Source: Cryobacterium lactosi (GTDB taxonomy: Bacteria > Actinomycetota > Actinomycetes > Actinomycetales > Microbacteriaceae). Taken from it: a DNA stretch of 64,000 nt. A program made the position numbers and the translations under genes. The notes beneath the pieces were generated by a model that was given only the letters and a program-made list of their open reading frames with translations, was not told the DNA's origin and searched no databases. This document shows positions 1 through 7,254 of the stretch, one piece after another. The stretch spans positions 146,064-210,063 of the forward strand of contig NZ_SOHM01000012.1 in NCBI RefSeq assembly GCF_004403945.1, in the 5' to 3' direction. Position 1 is the stretch's first letter, and each line of letters begins with the position of its first letter.

Positions 1-620
1 TCGTCCAGCATGAGGGTAATCACCTTGAAGCCCGCCGCGGCAGCGGTGGCTGCGCTGCTGGGGTGAGTCTGGATCGTCGTGATGATCTCATCGCGCTGCG
101 CCAATTCGCCGCGGGCAGCGTGGTAAGCCCGGGTGATCACCGCACTGGTGTACGCCGCGTCCGCCCCGCCACCGGCCTGAAAGACAAACTGGTCCATGCC
201 CGAAAGCTCTCGCAGAATGGTGTCCATGCCATATACGACCTCGAGCGCCCCCTGAAGGGTATCTTCATGCTGAAGTGGGTGAAGCTCGGTGACCTCCGGC
301 CGCCAAGCCATGGCTTCATTGATCTGTGCGTTGTACTTCATTGTGCACGTTCCGAAGATGCTCATCCCCATCATGCCGAGTGTCTGCTGCGACAGGCGGA
401 GGTAGTGATACAGCACTTCCGGCTCCGTCATCTCGGGCAATGCCGGGGCACTGCGGCGACGCATGGAGGCTGGAATGAGAGCCTCTGGTTCCGGAAACCG
501 TTCGCGTATGTTCGGCTCGGCTTCGGAGAACAGGAGACCGCGGCGACCTGGATATCCCAACTCCATGATGCTGGATTCGTTCCAGACAGGAGCGTGATAC
601 TCCTTCAATTTCTCGGTCAT
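1..620 (-). CDS. GcvPB-like PLP protein, glycine dehydrogenase subunit 2 homologue (3' end outside window)
   Basis: About 206 N-terminal residues are visible; the rest lies beyond position 1. The fold signature of glycine dehydrogenase subunit 2 is clear: an MTEKLKEYH start, TCTMKYNAQINEAM at about 91-104, then LHPLQHEDTLQGALEVVYGM. In canonical GcvPB a later loop reads AHGTNPAS, with His and Asn near the PLP. Here the matching stretch is THPSSAAT, so the active-site loop differs. The PLP lysine would be in the missing half. The ATG overlaps the stop of the upstream subunit gene (TAATG), which implies translational coupling. GcvPB normally decarboxylates glycine together with GcvPA and lipoyl-GcvH; no GcvH or GcvT is in view. 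Family membership is firm. That glycine is the substrate is doubtful. Confidence 0.85.
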   Translation of the reverse strand, partial: MTEKLKEYHAPVWNESSIMELGYPGRRGLLFSEAEPNIRERFPEPEALIPASMRRRSAPALPEMTEPEVLYHYLRLSQQTLGMMGMSIFGTCTMKYNAQINEAMAWRPEVTELHPLQHEDTLQGALEVVYGMDTILRELSGMDQFVFQAGGGADAAYTSAVITRAYHAARGELAQRDEIITTIQTHPSSAATAAAAGFKVITLMLD

Positions 621-2020
621 TATGCGATCGCCTTCCTCAGCGCGCCTGACAGGCGCTCGATGTCTGCAAGAGTGTGAATTTCGGTAACGCTATAGAGCGC
701 GCTCTGGCCGAGCTCGGGAAATTCGGTCGATAGGTCTTTGCCACCAAAAATGCCGTCGTCGAGCAGTGTGCGGTTGACCTCGGCGACGCTCTTGTCAGTC
801 GCATTGAAGCTGACGACGAATTCCTTGAAGAACCCGGCAGGAAAGTGCACGTCCACCCCGTCGATCTCGGAAAGTAACTGCGATGCGTAATGGGCTCGTT
901 GCAAGATCTGCGCGCCGATTTCCTCGAAACCGCGCGGTCCCATCATCGCCATATATGCGGTCGCAGCGATCGCCCACATGTACACCGAGTGTCCGGTCCA
1001 GTCGTTGCCTTTGTCCCGCAGCCCGTAGGAGGACTGATGAAACAGGCTGAGACCAAAGCCGTGCTCACCCGCCACGAGTGTTTCGGAAATACTGATGAGC
1101 AGTGCGGGATATTCGGCCGCGTAACGCGGGTCGTCGCTCGAGGCTATGAATCCGCCGGCGCCGCCACCGGCGTGCATGCGTACGCCGAGCGTCTGGATCG
1201 TGCCCACGACGATATCTGCACCATAATCGGCAGGTGCGGACAGCACGCCCAGTGAGATCGGATCGACGCCGACGATTGTCTGCGCGCCGGCGGCGTGTGC
1301 AATGGCAGCGATCTCCGAGCCTCGGCTCTCGATCACACCGAGATAGGAAGGAACCTCGAAATAGACGGCGGCCGTCTGGGGTCCGACAGCCTGGTGAAGA
1401 TCTTCCATATCGATTTGTCCGGTCGCGGCATCGAAGTCGACAAGCCGGATTCCGATGTGGCTCGCCATTTCTGGTGGCTCACAAAAATTGCGGATGACGG
1501 AAAGTCGCTCCGGATCGATCGCACGCACGATGACGACCTCGTTGCGCCCCGTCAGCCGAGCAGCCATGCGCAGTGCGTGGCCGGCCGCTGTTCCCCAGCT
1601 GCGCACAGGTAGGCCGACGAGATCCATATTGAGGAGCTCTCCGAGCTGACTGCAAAACTCAAACCAGGCCTGGTTGCGCCCGTGATCGGAGCTGGGCTCC
1701 CCAAAGACTGAGGTGAGCCACTCGTTGCGGCGAACGATCTCGTCGACTGCAGCAGGGACATGATGTTGCCAGATGCCTGCGCCCAGGAAACTGAGATTGG
1801 TTTCCGCGGTCGTGTTCTTGGACAGTGTGCGGATCAAGTGGCGACGAAGCTCGTTTTCGCTCAGCCTCGGCGGCAGGTTGAGCGGCCGCTGCAGGCGATG
1901 ATCTTCGGGGATTTGCACAAACAGCTCCTCCACGCTGTCGACGCCGATTGAATCCAGCATCTCGCGTTGTAGCGCGGGAACTGAGTTCGCCATGTAGGGA
2001 TGCGGGGTGGGAACGCTCAT
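620..2020 (-). CDS. GcvPA-like PLP protein, glycine dehydrogenase subunit 1 homologue
   Basis: 466 aa, about the family length. The start has a good ribosome site (AAGGAGAT, about 9 nt upstream). Family landmarks are NLPPRLSENELRRHL near 48-62, SFLGAGIWQHHVPAAVDEI near 77-95, a TAAGHA segment where canonical proteins have YDGATA, VGVDPISLGVLSAPADYGADIVVG, and a C-terminal MMGPRGFEEIG segment. The canonical TPYQPEISQGTLQ is replaced by a divergent FGEPSSDHGRNQAW, and the QPLG metal/PLP loop by QTLGVRMHAGGGAG. It is followed by the subunit 2 gene with a 1-nt overlap, and preceded at 43 bp by the ATP-NAD kinase-like gene. Most actinobacteria have a single fused GcvP, so a split and divergent pair suggests a specialised amino-acid decarboxylase. 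That function is inference. Confidence 0.85.
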   Translation of the reverse strand: MSVPTPHPYMANSVPALQREMLDSIGVDSVEELFVQIPEDHRLQRPLNLPPRLSENELRRHLIRTLSKNTTAETNLSFLGAGIWQHHVPAAVDEIVRRNEWLTSVFGEPSSDHGRNQAWFEFCSQLGELLNMDLVGLPVRSWGTAAGHALRMAARLTGRNEVVIVRAIDPERLSVIRNFCEPPEMASHIGIRLVDFDAATGQIDMEDLHQAVGPQTAAVYFEVPSYLGVIESRGSEIAAIAHAAGAQTIVGVDPISLGVLSAPADYGADIVVGTIQTLGVRMHAGGGAGGFIASSDDPRYAAEYPALLISISETLVAGEHGFGLSLFHQSSYGLRDKGNDWTGHSVYMWAIAATAYMAMMGPRGFEEIGAQILQRAHYASQLLSEIDGVDVHFPAGFFKEFVVSFNATDKSVAEVNRTLLDDGIFGGKDLSTEFPELGQSALYSVTEIHTLADIERLSGALRKAIA

Positions 2021-2063
2021 CGAATATCTATCTCCTTGTTTTTGTCACGAAGGGACACAGGCC

Positions 2064-3221
2064 TCATGCCTGCACCCGGTAAACCGTGTCCTGTTCCAGA
2101 CCGGTCCGAACTCTGATGTGTCCGGTAAGCATCGTGTCGACTTCCGCATCACCGGTATCCACGCGTAGTGGCTCACCGTCGAGGGAAATCAGTTTCTCCA
2201 GAGCGGCGACGACGATGATGTGGTCCCGGCCGGTGCGCCGAATGACTTCCGCGCTGATCTGCTGATTGCCGCGGCCGAAGAGGCTGCCCTGTCCCCCGAG
2301 GACTCCGACTACGAGGTACGATTCCCGGTCCGCCATGAGGCGCAGGAGTCCCTGCTCGTCGAGATCCCGCCCGACAAGCCGGCCGTCAAGAACAGCATCC
2401 ACACCCAGCAGGGTGGACGGAAGACCAAGGGATGTGGAGACCCGCCGCGTCGTTGTCCCCGGTCCGAGAACATACAGAACACCTGAGCGCATCCGTGCCG
2501 CCACCTTCCGGGCGATCGCGTCTAGCGTCGCCTCCTCGCCGGGTCCCGCGCCGGCCTTCGCGTTCTGGGACAGGCGCCGTTCGTAGGGGCTGAGGGCGTA
2601 GCCGTAGAGCCGGGCCGAAACCCGATCCTCACGGATTGCGTCTTCGTCAAGATCCATGACCTCAGCTTCTCGAACCGCCGCGGCCGAATCTCGGGCCAGA
2701 TGCAACGCGGCAAGTTGTCCGGCGTTTTGCGGGCTCGTTCCGAAAACCGCCGAGTGCATCTTCACTCCGGCCGGAATACCGAGCATGGGAATATGCTGCG
2801 CTTTGGAAGCGAGGACGTCACGCGCAGTCCCGTCTCCGCCGACGAAGAGAATGAGATCAACGCCCGCTTTCGACATCGCGGCGACAGACACCTGCGTGTC
2901 CGCGCTGACCGTGTCGACCTCTTCGGGCCGGTGGACCACCAGAGGCGTGAAGCCGACGGCACGAGCAGCAGTCTCACCCATGTCTTCGCCTGCGGTGAGA
3001 ACCCGCAGTCCTGGCATTGCGGCGGCCAACCGGGACAGCGCAATGTGCGCCCTCTCTGACGCCTGCGGCTGCGCTCCACGGCGCCTGGCTTCTTGAACCG
3101 TCGCGGCACCGTCCGACCCCTTCAGCCCTACGCGTCCACCCATGCCAGCAACAGGATTGATAATCAGGCCGACGGTGATTTCTTGTCGATTCTCAAGTAT
3201 TTGAGTCGTCACTTTGGTCAA
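2064..3221 (-). CDS. ATP-NAD kinase family protein, AcoX-like
   Basis: 385 aa from TTG at 3221. A GTG at 3212 (giving 382 aa) with GGGTGA 10 nt upstream is an equally good start. Motifs: INPVAGMGG near 21 (diacylglycerol/NAD kinase fold), FVGGDGTARDV near 126 (nucleotide-binding GGDGT), and GIPAGVKMHSAVFG near 148-161, which is characteristic of the AcoX branch. AcoX proteins cluster with acetoin and other lipoate-dependent decarboxylase operons, but their reaction is not settled. It is the first gene of the operon with the two GcvP-like subunits, directly downstream of two tandem palindromes and divergent from a TetR gene. It may supply NADP or modify a cofactor for the decarboxylase; that is inference. 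Confidence 0.85.
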   Translation of the reverse strand: MTKVTTQILENRQEITVGLIINPVAGMGGRVGLKGSDGAATVQEARRRGAQPQASERAHIALSRLAAAMPGLRVLTAGEDMGETAARAVGFTPLVVHRPEEVDTVSADTQVSVAAMSKAGVDLILFVGGDGTARDVLASKAQHIPMLGIPAGVKMHSAVFGTSPQNAGQLAALHLARDSAAAVREAEVMDLDEDAIREDRVSARLYGYALSPYERRLSQNAKAGAGPGEEATLDAIARKVAARMRSGVLYVLGPGTTTRRVSTSLGLPSTLLGVDAVLDGRLVGRDLDEQGLLRLMADRESYLVVGVLGGQGSLFGRGNQQISAEVIRRTGRDHIIVVAALEKLISLDGEPLRVDTGDAEVDTMLTGHIRVRTGLEQDTVYRVQA

Positions 3222-3253
3222 GTCACCCGATCTGGCGTGGCGCCCGTCGTAGT

Positions 3254-3276
3254 TTGGCGTACATTGTGTATATCAA
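3254..3276. promoter_or_regulatory. Distal TetR operator, imperfect copy
   Basis: A 23-bp dyad with arms TTGGCGTACAT and TGTATATCAA. It matches the perfect palindrome 30 bp downstream at 18 of 23 positions. Both copies lie in the divergent region between the AcoX-like operon (start 3212/3221) and the TetR gene (start 3320). Confidence 0.75.
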
Positions 3277-3283
3277 TTCATAG

Positions 3284-3306
3284 TTGACATACATGATGTA
3301 TGTCAA
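3284..3306. promoter_or_regulatory. Proximal TetR operator, perfect palindrome
   Basis: Arms TTGACATACAT and ATGTATGTCAA are an exact 11-bp inverted repeat around a single central base. It ends 13 bp before the TetR start codon. Its centre is 30 bp (about three helical turns) from the centre of the distal copy, so two dimers could bind on one face and repress both directions. Confidence 0.85.
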
Positions 3307-3319
3307 GAGGAACGGGACT

Positions 3320-3934
3320 ATGGGACGTACGCGAGCCGACATGATCATCGAGACACGGGCCAAGCTCATCTCAGCAGGGCGAAGAACCTTCGCTGCGAAG
3401 GGATACGCCGCTACCTCACTAGAGGAGTTGACTGCGGAGGCGGGCCTGACCCGCGGTGCGCTCTACCATCATTTCGACGGCAAGCGCGGCCTGCTCGAAG
3501 CCGTCATCGACCAGATTGACGCGGAGATGACCGAGCGACTCCTGGAGATCTTTGATCAGTCAGAGTCACGCTGGGAAGGATTCACCAACGAACTCGTTGC
3601 CTACGTCGAGATGGCCACTGAGCCCGAGATTCAGCGCGTCGTACTCTTGGATGGTCCGGCCGTTTTGGGCGATCCATCGCACTGGCCGCGTCAACTGACC
3701 TGCCTGCAGATGACGATGGGCAACCTTCAACAATTGATGGAGGAAGGCTCGATACGCACCGTCAACGCTGAAGCGATGTCGCACCTGATTAGCGGAGCAG
3801 CCCTGCTCGGCTCCCTGTGGATCGCCAATACCTCGGATCCTGAACGGGCCTCCCGAGAATTGGTCGAAAGCCTGATGGTTTTGCTCTCCAGCTTGCTTCC
3901 ACTTCCGCAAGGGTCACGGCCCGCATGGCCCTAG
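3320..3934 (+). CDS. TetR/AcrR family repressor of the GcvP-like/AcoX operon
   Basis: 204 aa from the ATG preceded by AGAGGA. An upstream in-frame ATG at 3293 lies inside the operator and is less likely. N-terminal HTH: TSLEELTAEAGLTRGALYHHFDGKRGLLEAV, with recognition helix LTRGALYHHF. The C-terminal ligand domain contains RVVLLDGPAVLG, found in many AcrR-type regulators. It is divergent from the AcoX-like operon across two tandem operators, so it very probably represses that operon and itself. The inducer is unknown. The stop overlaps by 3 bp the stop of the convergent lipoprotein gene. Confidence 0.93.
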   Translation: MGRTRADMIIETRAKLISAGRRTFAAKGYAATSLEELTAEAGLTRGALYHHFDGKRGLLEAVIDQIDAEMTERLLEIFDQSESRWEGFTNELVAYVEMATEPEIQRVVLLDGPAVLGDPSHWPRQLTCLQMTMGNLQQLMEEGSIRTVNAEAMSHLISGAALLGSLWIANTSDPERASRELVESLMVLLSSLLPLPQGSRPAWP

Positions 3935-4503
3935 TAACCCGCACCCCGAAGCGACACGGTCAAGCTGTCCGAGGGGTTCCAGATCAAGCAGGTGACCCTC
4001 CTGTCCGCGTGCAGGTTCCAGCTGCTCTCGGACGGGTACATCGGTAGGAACTCGAACACCGAGTCTTCGTAGCGGACGCCGACGAAGTCCGCGAATTCCT
4101 GTCGGCACAGACTGTTAGCGAGCTCTTGGGTGGTGGCCTCACCGGGATACTCAGCGCCGTCGCTTCCGTCTAGCGTGACGTGTGCATAGGCCTCATCGTC
4201 ATGTGTTTCGTTGCAGGGAACGACGGACTCTGGACCAGTCGGACCGTCTTTCCTCACATCGACGCATTGGCCTACCTCGGGGTGGAAGAGCTGGGCGTCG
4301 GCGTTGGAACGCTCAGGAGCGGGGATCGGGACCGCTGAGGGCGTGTCTGAAGGCACGGCACGTTGGGCCGTGAATTCTTCAGCGACATCCGGTCGCTGGC
4401 CCACGCATCCGCTCACGCCGACAACGAGCATCCCCGCCAGCACTGCACCGAGGGCACGGCGGGCTCCGCTGACCATTCTTTCTGAGAACACGTGTCCAAC
4501 CAT
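3931..4503 (-). CDS. Lipoprotein with septum-formation-type domain
   Basis: About 190 aa from ATG 4503, in a TGATG overlap with the stop of the upstream small gene. A TTG at 4506 is possible. The signal peptide GAVLAGMLVVGVSGC ends in a lipobox cysteine near residue 33. The mature part has conserved cysteines and the pattern VGQCVDV...VPCNETHDDEAYA...LCRQEFADFVG...PMYPSESSWNLHADRRVTCLIW. This is the Septum_form (PF13845-like) domain of actinobacterial lipoproteins and membrane proteins. It is expected to be anchored on the outer face of the membrane. The molecular role of the domain is poorly known; despite the name, a role in division is not shown. Confidence 0.8.
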   Translation of the reverse strand: MVGHVFSERMVSGARRALGAVLAGMLVVGVSGCVGQRPDVAEEFTAQRAVPSDTPSAVPIPAPERSNADAQLFHPEVGQCVDVRKDGPTGPESVVPCNETHDDEAYAHVTLDGSDGAEYPGEATTQELANSLCRQEFADFVGVRYEDSVFEFLPMYPSESSWNLHADRRVTCLIWNPSDSLTVSLRGAGY

Positions 4504-4730
4504 CAACTAACGCTCGGTCGCGCCACCCGGCGTTTGCGCCTGGCCCTGAGGACCGCATCGGCCACGAGAATCACGATACCGCTCCCCGCCGCCGGTCGGC
4601 CGAAGAAGTTCAACCCGCCGGCGCCGATATTCGCGTCGTTGGCGTACGGGTCTGTGATGACCCACGCGAGTGTGAGCATCGCAAAACCGATGGCGAGCAG
4701 CAGCGTTCCTGTGGTTCTGAACATGGTCAT
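4503..4730 (-). CDS. Small two-TM membrane protein
   Basis: 75 aa with two hydrophobic helices (TGTLLLAIGFAMLTLAWVI and GSGIVILVADAVL) and a basic tail RARRKRR. The start ATG has GAGGGGAAT just upstream. Its stop overlaps the lipoprotein start, so the two are probably co-translated. It lies 29 bp after the CPBP protease gene. I do not recognise a family. Confidence 0.7.
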   Translation of the reverse strand: MTMFRTTGTLLLAIGFAMLTLAWVITDPYANDANIGAGGLNFFGRPAAGSGIVILVADAVLRARRKRRVARPSVS

Positions 4731-4759
4731 TTCGATTCCCCTCGTGTTGCCGTGTCTGG

Positions 4760-5467
4760 TCAGTTGATGGCGGCGGCGATGATGACGGGAAGTATGAGGG
4801 CCGCTGTGTTGTTGACACCGTGCAGCACTACGCCGGGCCAGATCGAGCCGGACCAGCGGAACAGGATGGCAGTGACAATTCCGACGAGGAATGCTGCGAC
4901 CATGACCGGATTGATTCCGTGTGCGACCGCAAAAACGGCAGCACTCCCGATGATGCCGACCCATGGGCCCAAGCGGGCGAGCAGCGTGTTCGCGACTACG
5001 CCGCGGAAGAACGCTTCTTCTCCGATCGGGGTGATGATCGAACCGGCCACGAAGGTGACTAGGAGCGACATCAGACCTCCCGCTGCTCCGGCCTGGTAGG
5101 TCGTTTGAATGTTCTGAGCATCGCCGCTCATCACTATGTAGAGTCCGCTGCCAATTGATCCCACGGCGCAGACGACAATTCCCAGCGCAGCGCCGACGAT
5201 CAGGTGTCGTTTTTTCGCGCGGCGAATTCCGAAGGCGGACAGTCCCCTGATGCGAATAACGACGGCGGCCGCCAACGCGATCATGCCCATCAGTCCGGAA
5301 ACTACCAGCCCGACGACACCCGCGGTCGCGTCATCCTCGATGAGGGGTAAGGCCACCGCGACGAGGGCATACGACGCGGCGAAGGCCGCCGCGCCGGCGA
5401 CAAGTTCGGGCCATCCCGGCGTGGTTTTTTGTCGTACAACGAGCTGGTCATCGATGAAAGTGGTCAT
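4760..5467 (-). CDS. CPBP family intramembrane metalloprotease
   Basis: 235 aa with about six hydrophobic segments. The family's three motifs are present: GEEAFFRG near 149 (catalytic EE and R), FAVAHG with metal-ligand His near 179, and a late LHGVNNTAA with His near 219. Members process prenylated or other small membrane substrates or act in bacteriocin immunity; the substrate here is unknown. It leads a three-gene minus-strand run with the small membrane protein and the septum-formation-type lipoprotein, and lies just downstream of the MerR gene. Confidence 0.9.
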   Translation of the reverse strand: MTTFIDDQLVVRQKTTPGWPELVAGAAAFAASYALVAVALPLIEDDATAGVVGLVVSGLMGMIALAAAVVIRIRGLSAFGIRRAKKRHLIVGAALGIVVCAVGSIGSGLYIVMSGDAQNIQTTYQAGAAGGLMSLLVTFVAGSIITPIGEEAFFRGVVANTLLARLGPWVGIIGSAAVFAVAHGINPVMVAAFLVGIVTAILFRWSGSIWPGVVLHGVNNTAALILPVIIAAAIN

Positions 5468-5532
5468 TTGGTACTCCTGGTCGTACTTCGTGGGGGGAAA
5501 AATCGGGCTGCCCGGTAACAGCCGGGCCTTAC

Positions 5533-6318
5533 CTACACGACTGAGCCCCCCGCTGCCGCCTTCGCGTCGAGAGCCGCTTCCAGGTCAGCGAGCAGTTTCG
5601 CATCCTCCGTGGCGATGAGATGAGCGCGGTACAGCACTTCGAGCTGCGCGGAGTTGTACAGGTCCTGAGCAGCCGCGGCCAGGGTGTTCCTGGTGAACAC
5701 GGTGCCGCGCGATCCCATGGAAGCAAGATTCATGAGCCTCGGATACTCCTCGACTGCACGGCGCAGGGCTGGGGCAAGAGCCGCGCCCAGACGCTGACGG
5801 GTGGCCCGATCGGCGTCCCCCGCGAGTCCCTCGAACTCAGCACTTGATTCAGTACGCGGCTCGTCACGTATCATGCTTGCCAGTTCGCTCATGGCCGATT
5901 CGTTAGAGATCCTCGAGAACACCATGATCATCGCGCGGTCGACCGGGGAAAGATCGACAGCGACATCGCTGAACTGCACCGGGAGTTCCGGGGGCGCTTT
6001 GTGCCGGAGGATCAGCGCAAGTTCGCTGCGGGCACGTTGCAGGCGTTGGATCGTGGCCTCAAGCTCAGCTTCAAGCACAATGATCACACCGTCGGCGTAT
6101 TCGTCGGAGCGGCCAAGGGCGGAGATCTGCGCCAATGGCACACCCAGTTCGGCGAGCCGCGTGATCTGCAGCAGGCGCAGGAGGTCGGCGACTCCGTACT
6201 GTTTGTATCCATTCGGCTTTCGCTCAGGCACGTCCAGGAGCCCGACCTTGTGATAGTGCCTGACGGACTTGATCGTTGTGCCCGCGAGTTCTGCTAGTTG
6301 GCTAGTGCTCCATGCCAT
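5533..6318 (-). CDS. MerR family transcriptional regulator (paralogue 1 of 3)
   Basis: 261 aa. The N-terminal winged helix starts MAWSTSQLAELAGTTIKSVRHYHKVGLL and continues NGYKQYGVADLLRLLQITRLAELGVPL. A coiled coil near 90-115 would dimerise it. The C-terminal 140 residues have no cysteine metal site and resemble the other two copies at 31.3 and 42.8 kb, so a small organic ligand is more likely than a metal. Start ATG has GGAGA about 7 nt upstream. Its promoter region is the duplicated 5' end of the SpoIIM-like gene, including the 44-bp operator at 6500, so it may be controlled by the system that controls that gene. Confidence 0.93.
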   Translation of the reverse strand: MAWSTSQLAELAGTTIKSVRHYHKVGLLDVPERKPNGYKQYGVADLLRLLQITRLAELGVPLAQISALGRSDEYADGVIIVLEAELEATIQRLQRARSELALILRHKAPPELPVQFSDVAVDLSPVDRAMIMVFSRISNESAMSELASMIRDEPRTESSAEFEGLAGDADRATRQRLGAALAPALRRAVEEYPRLMNLASMGSRGTVFTRNTLAAAAQDLYNSAQLEVLYRAHLIATEDAKLLADLEAALDAKAAAGGSVV

Positions 6319-6466
6319 GCTGTTTTTCTCCGTTCTTCTCGGCCGTGAACAAGCCTGATTCGACGCAGTGCGAAGCCGAACACGATCGCGTTGAGGATGA
6401 GAAAGGCACGGAGATTTCCACGGTGGTCTGGAAAGGCTTGCGGTGGAACCGCGCCTGGTCTGTCAT
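6302..6466 (-). pseudogene. Truncated, frameshifted copy of the SpoIIM-like gene 5' end
   Basis: Begins MTDQARFHRKPFQ, nearly identical to MTDHVRFYRKPFQ of the gene at 24542. After that a 1-base deletion shifts the frame. Read in the other frame the DNA still encodes NLRAFLILNAIVFGF, matching DLRVFLIINAIVFGF of the intact gene. Homology stops near 6366 and the residual frame runs into the MerR start. DNA identity also covers the 5' leader and operator up to 6543, so this is a duplicated promoter plus gene start and not an independent small gene. Confidence 0.8.
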
Positions 6467-6499
6467 ACCTTCAATTGCACTCGACCCTGCGACCTGGCT

Positions 6500-6543
6500 G
6501 TAGTACCGCCGTGTCACCGAGACCTATGACACAGCGTCACTAC
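6500..6543. promoter_or_regulatory. 44-bp composite operator (copy upstream of SpoIIM remnant/MerR)
   Basis: Two 17-bp arms (GTAGTACCGCCGTGTCA and TGACACAGCGTCACTAC on the plus strand) separated by 10 bp. Each arm contains a TGACnCnGTGTCA-like dyad of its own. The same architecture occurs at 8688-8731 and 24576-24619. Here it sits 34 bp upstream of the remnant's start codon, as at the intact gene. Confidence 0.75.
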
Positions 6544-6639
6544 CGGACACCGATGCTCGCCTTCTGACGTGCGGCTTGGCTCGCTGTTCGCCTCGTACGA
6601 AGCAGGGCGTATCCGGTAGAACCGGACGCCACCCTGTAA

Positions 6640-7254
6640 TTAGAGCCAGCCGCGTTCGCGGGACAGGCGGGCGGCGTCGTAGCGAGTGGAAGTCCCGGTC
6701 TTCTGCATGCTGCTCGAGAGGTAGTTGCGAACCGTACCCGATGCCAGATGCAGCCGTTTGGCAATGTCCTTCACGGAGTACCCGTCGCTCGTCTCGCGCA
6801 GGACGTCGACCTCGCGATCGGTGAGCGGGTTGTCGTCAACGACGGAAGCCTCAAGCACATCGTGTGCGATCCAGCGCCCACCCTCGTGCAGATGCCGGAT
6901 GACGTCGGCGATTTCTTCGGGGTCGGCCGCCTTGCTCATGAACCCGCGCACTCCGAGCTTCAGGGCACGACGGAGGACACCGGGTCTGGCGTGGCGGGTG
7001 AGCATGAGAATCGTCTGCGTGGGCAGGTCACGCAGGATCAATTCGACGGCCTCGAGACCATCCATCCGGGGCATTTCGAGGTCGATGACAAGTACGTGTG
7101 GCCGGCATCGCAGAGTCGCTTCGACGGCTGCGGCCCCGTCTTCTGCCTCGGCAACGATCTCGATCGCGCCGCTGAGAGGAAGCAGGGCCGCCATCGCCGA
7201 TCGGAGCAATTGCTCGTCGTCCGCGAGCACAACACTGATCTTGTCGCCCGTCAT
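6640..7254 (-). CDS. NarL/LuxR family response regulator (DesR-like)
   Basis: 204 aa. The receiver domain (about 1-120) has acidic pair DD near 12-13, phospho-acceptor Asp58 in VIDLEMP, Thr in LMLTRH and Lys in MSKAAD. The LuxR HTH covers about 140-195 (LTDREVDVLRETSDGYSVKDIAKRLHLASGTVRNYL). Its start overlaps the histidine kinase stop by 4 bp. With the kinase and the small membrane protein it forms one operon. The operon's 44-bp upstream operator recurs before the SpoIIM-like gene, so this regulator is the best candidate to bind it; that is inference. Confidence 0.93.
   Translation of the reverse strand: MTGDKISVVLADDEQLLRSAMAALLPLSGAIEIVAEAEDGAAAVEATLRCRPHVLVIDLEMPRMDGLEAVELILRDLPTQTILMLTRHARPGVLRRALKLGVRGFMSKAADPEEIADVIRHLHEGGRWIAHDVLEASVVDDNPLTDREVDVLRETSDGYSVKDIAKRLHLASGTVRNYLSSSMQKTGTSTRYDAARLSRERGWL

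Noticed and set aside
63..677. 204-codon plus-strand frame over the GcvPB-like gene
   Set aside because: Antisense shadow; the minus frame has clear family motifs.
1..2020. Housekeeping glycine cleavage system
   Set aside because: No gcvH or gcvT adjacent in view and the active-site loops diverge; kept only as GcvP-like.
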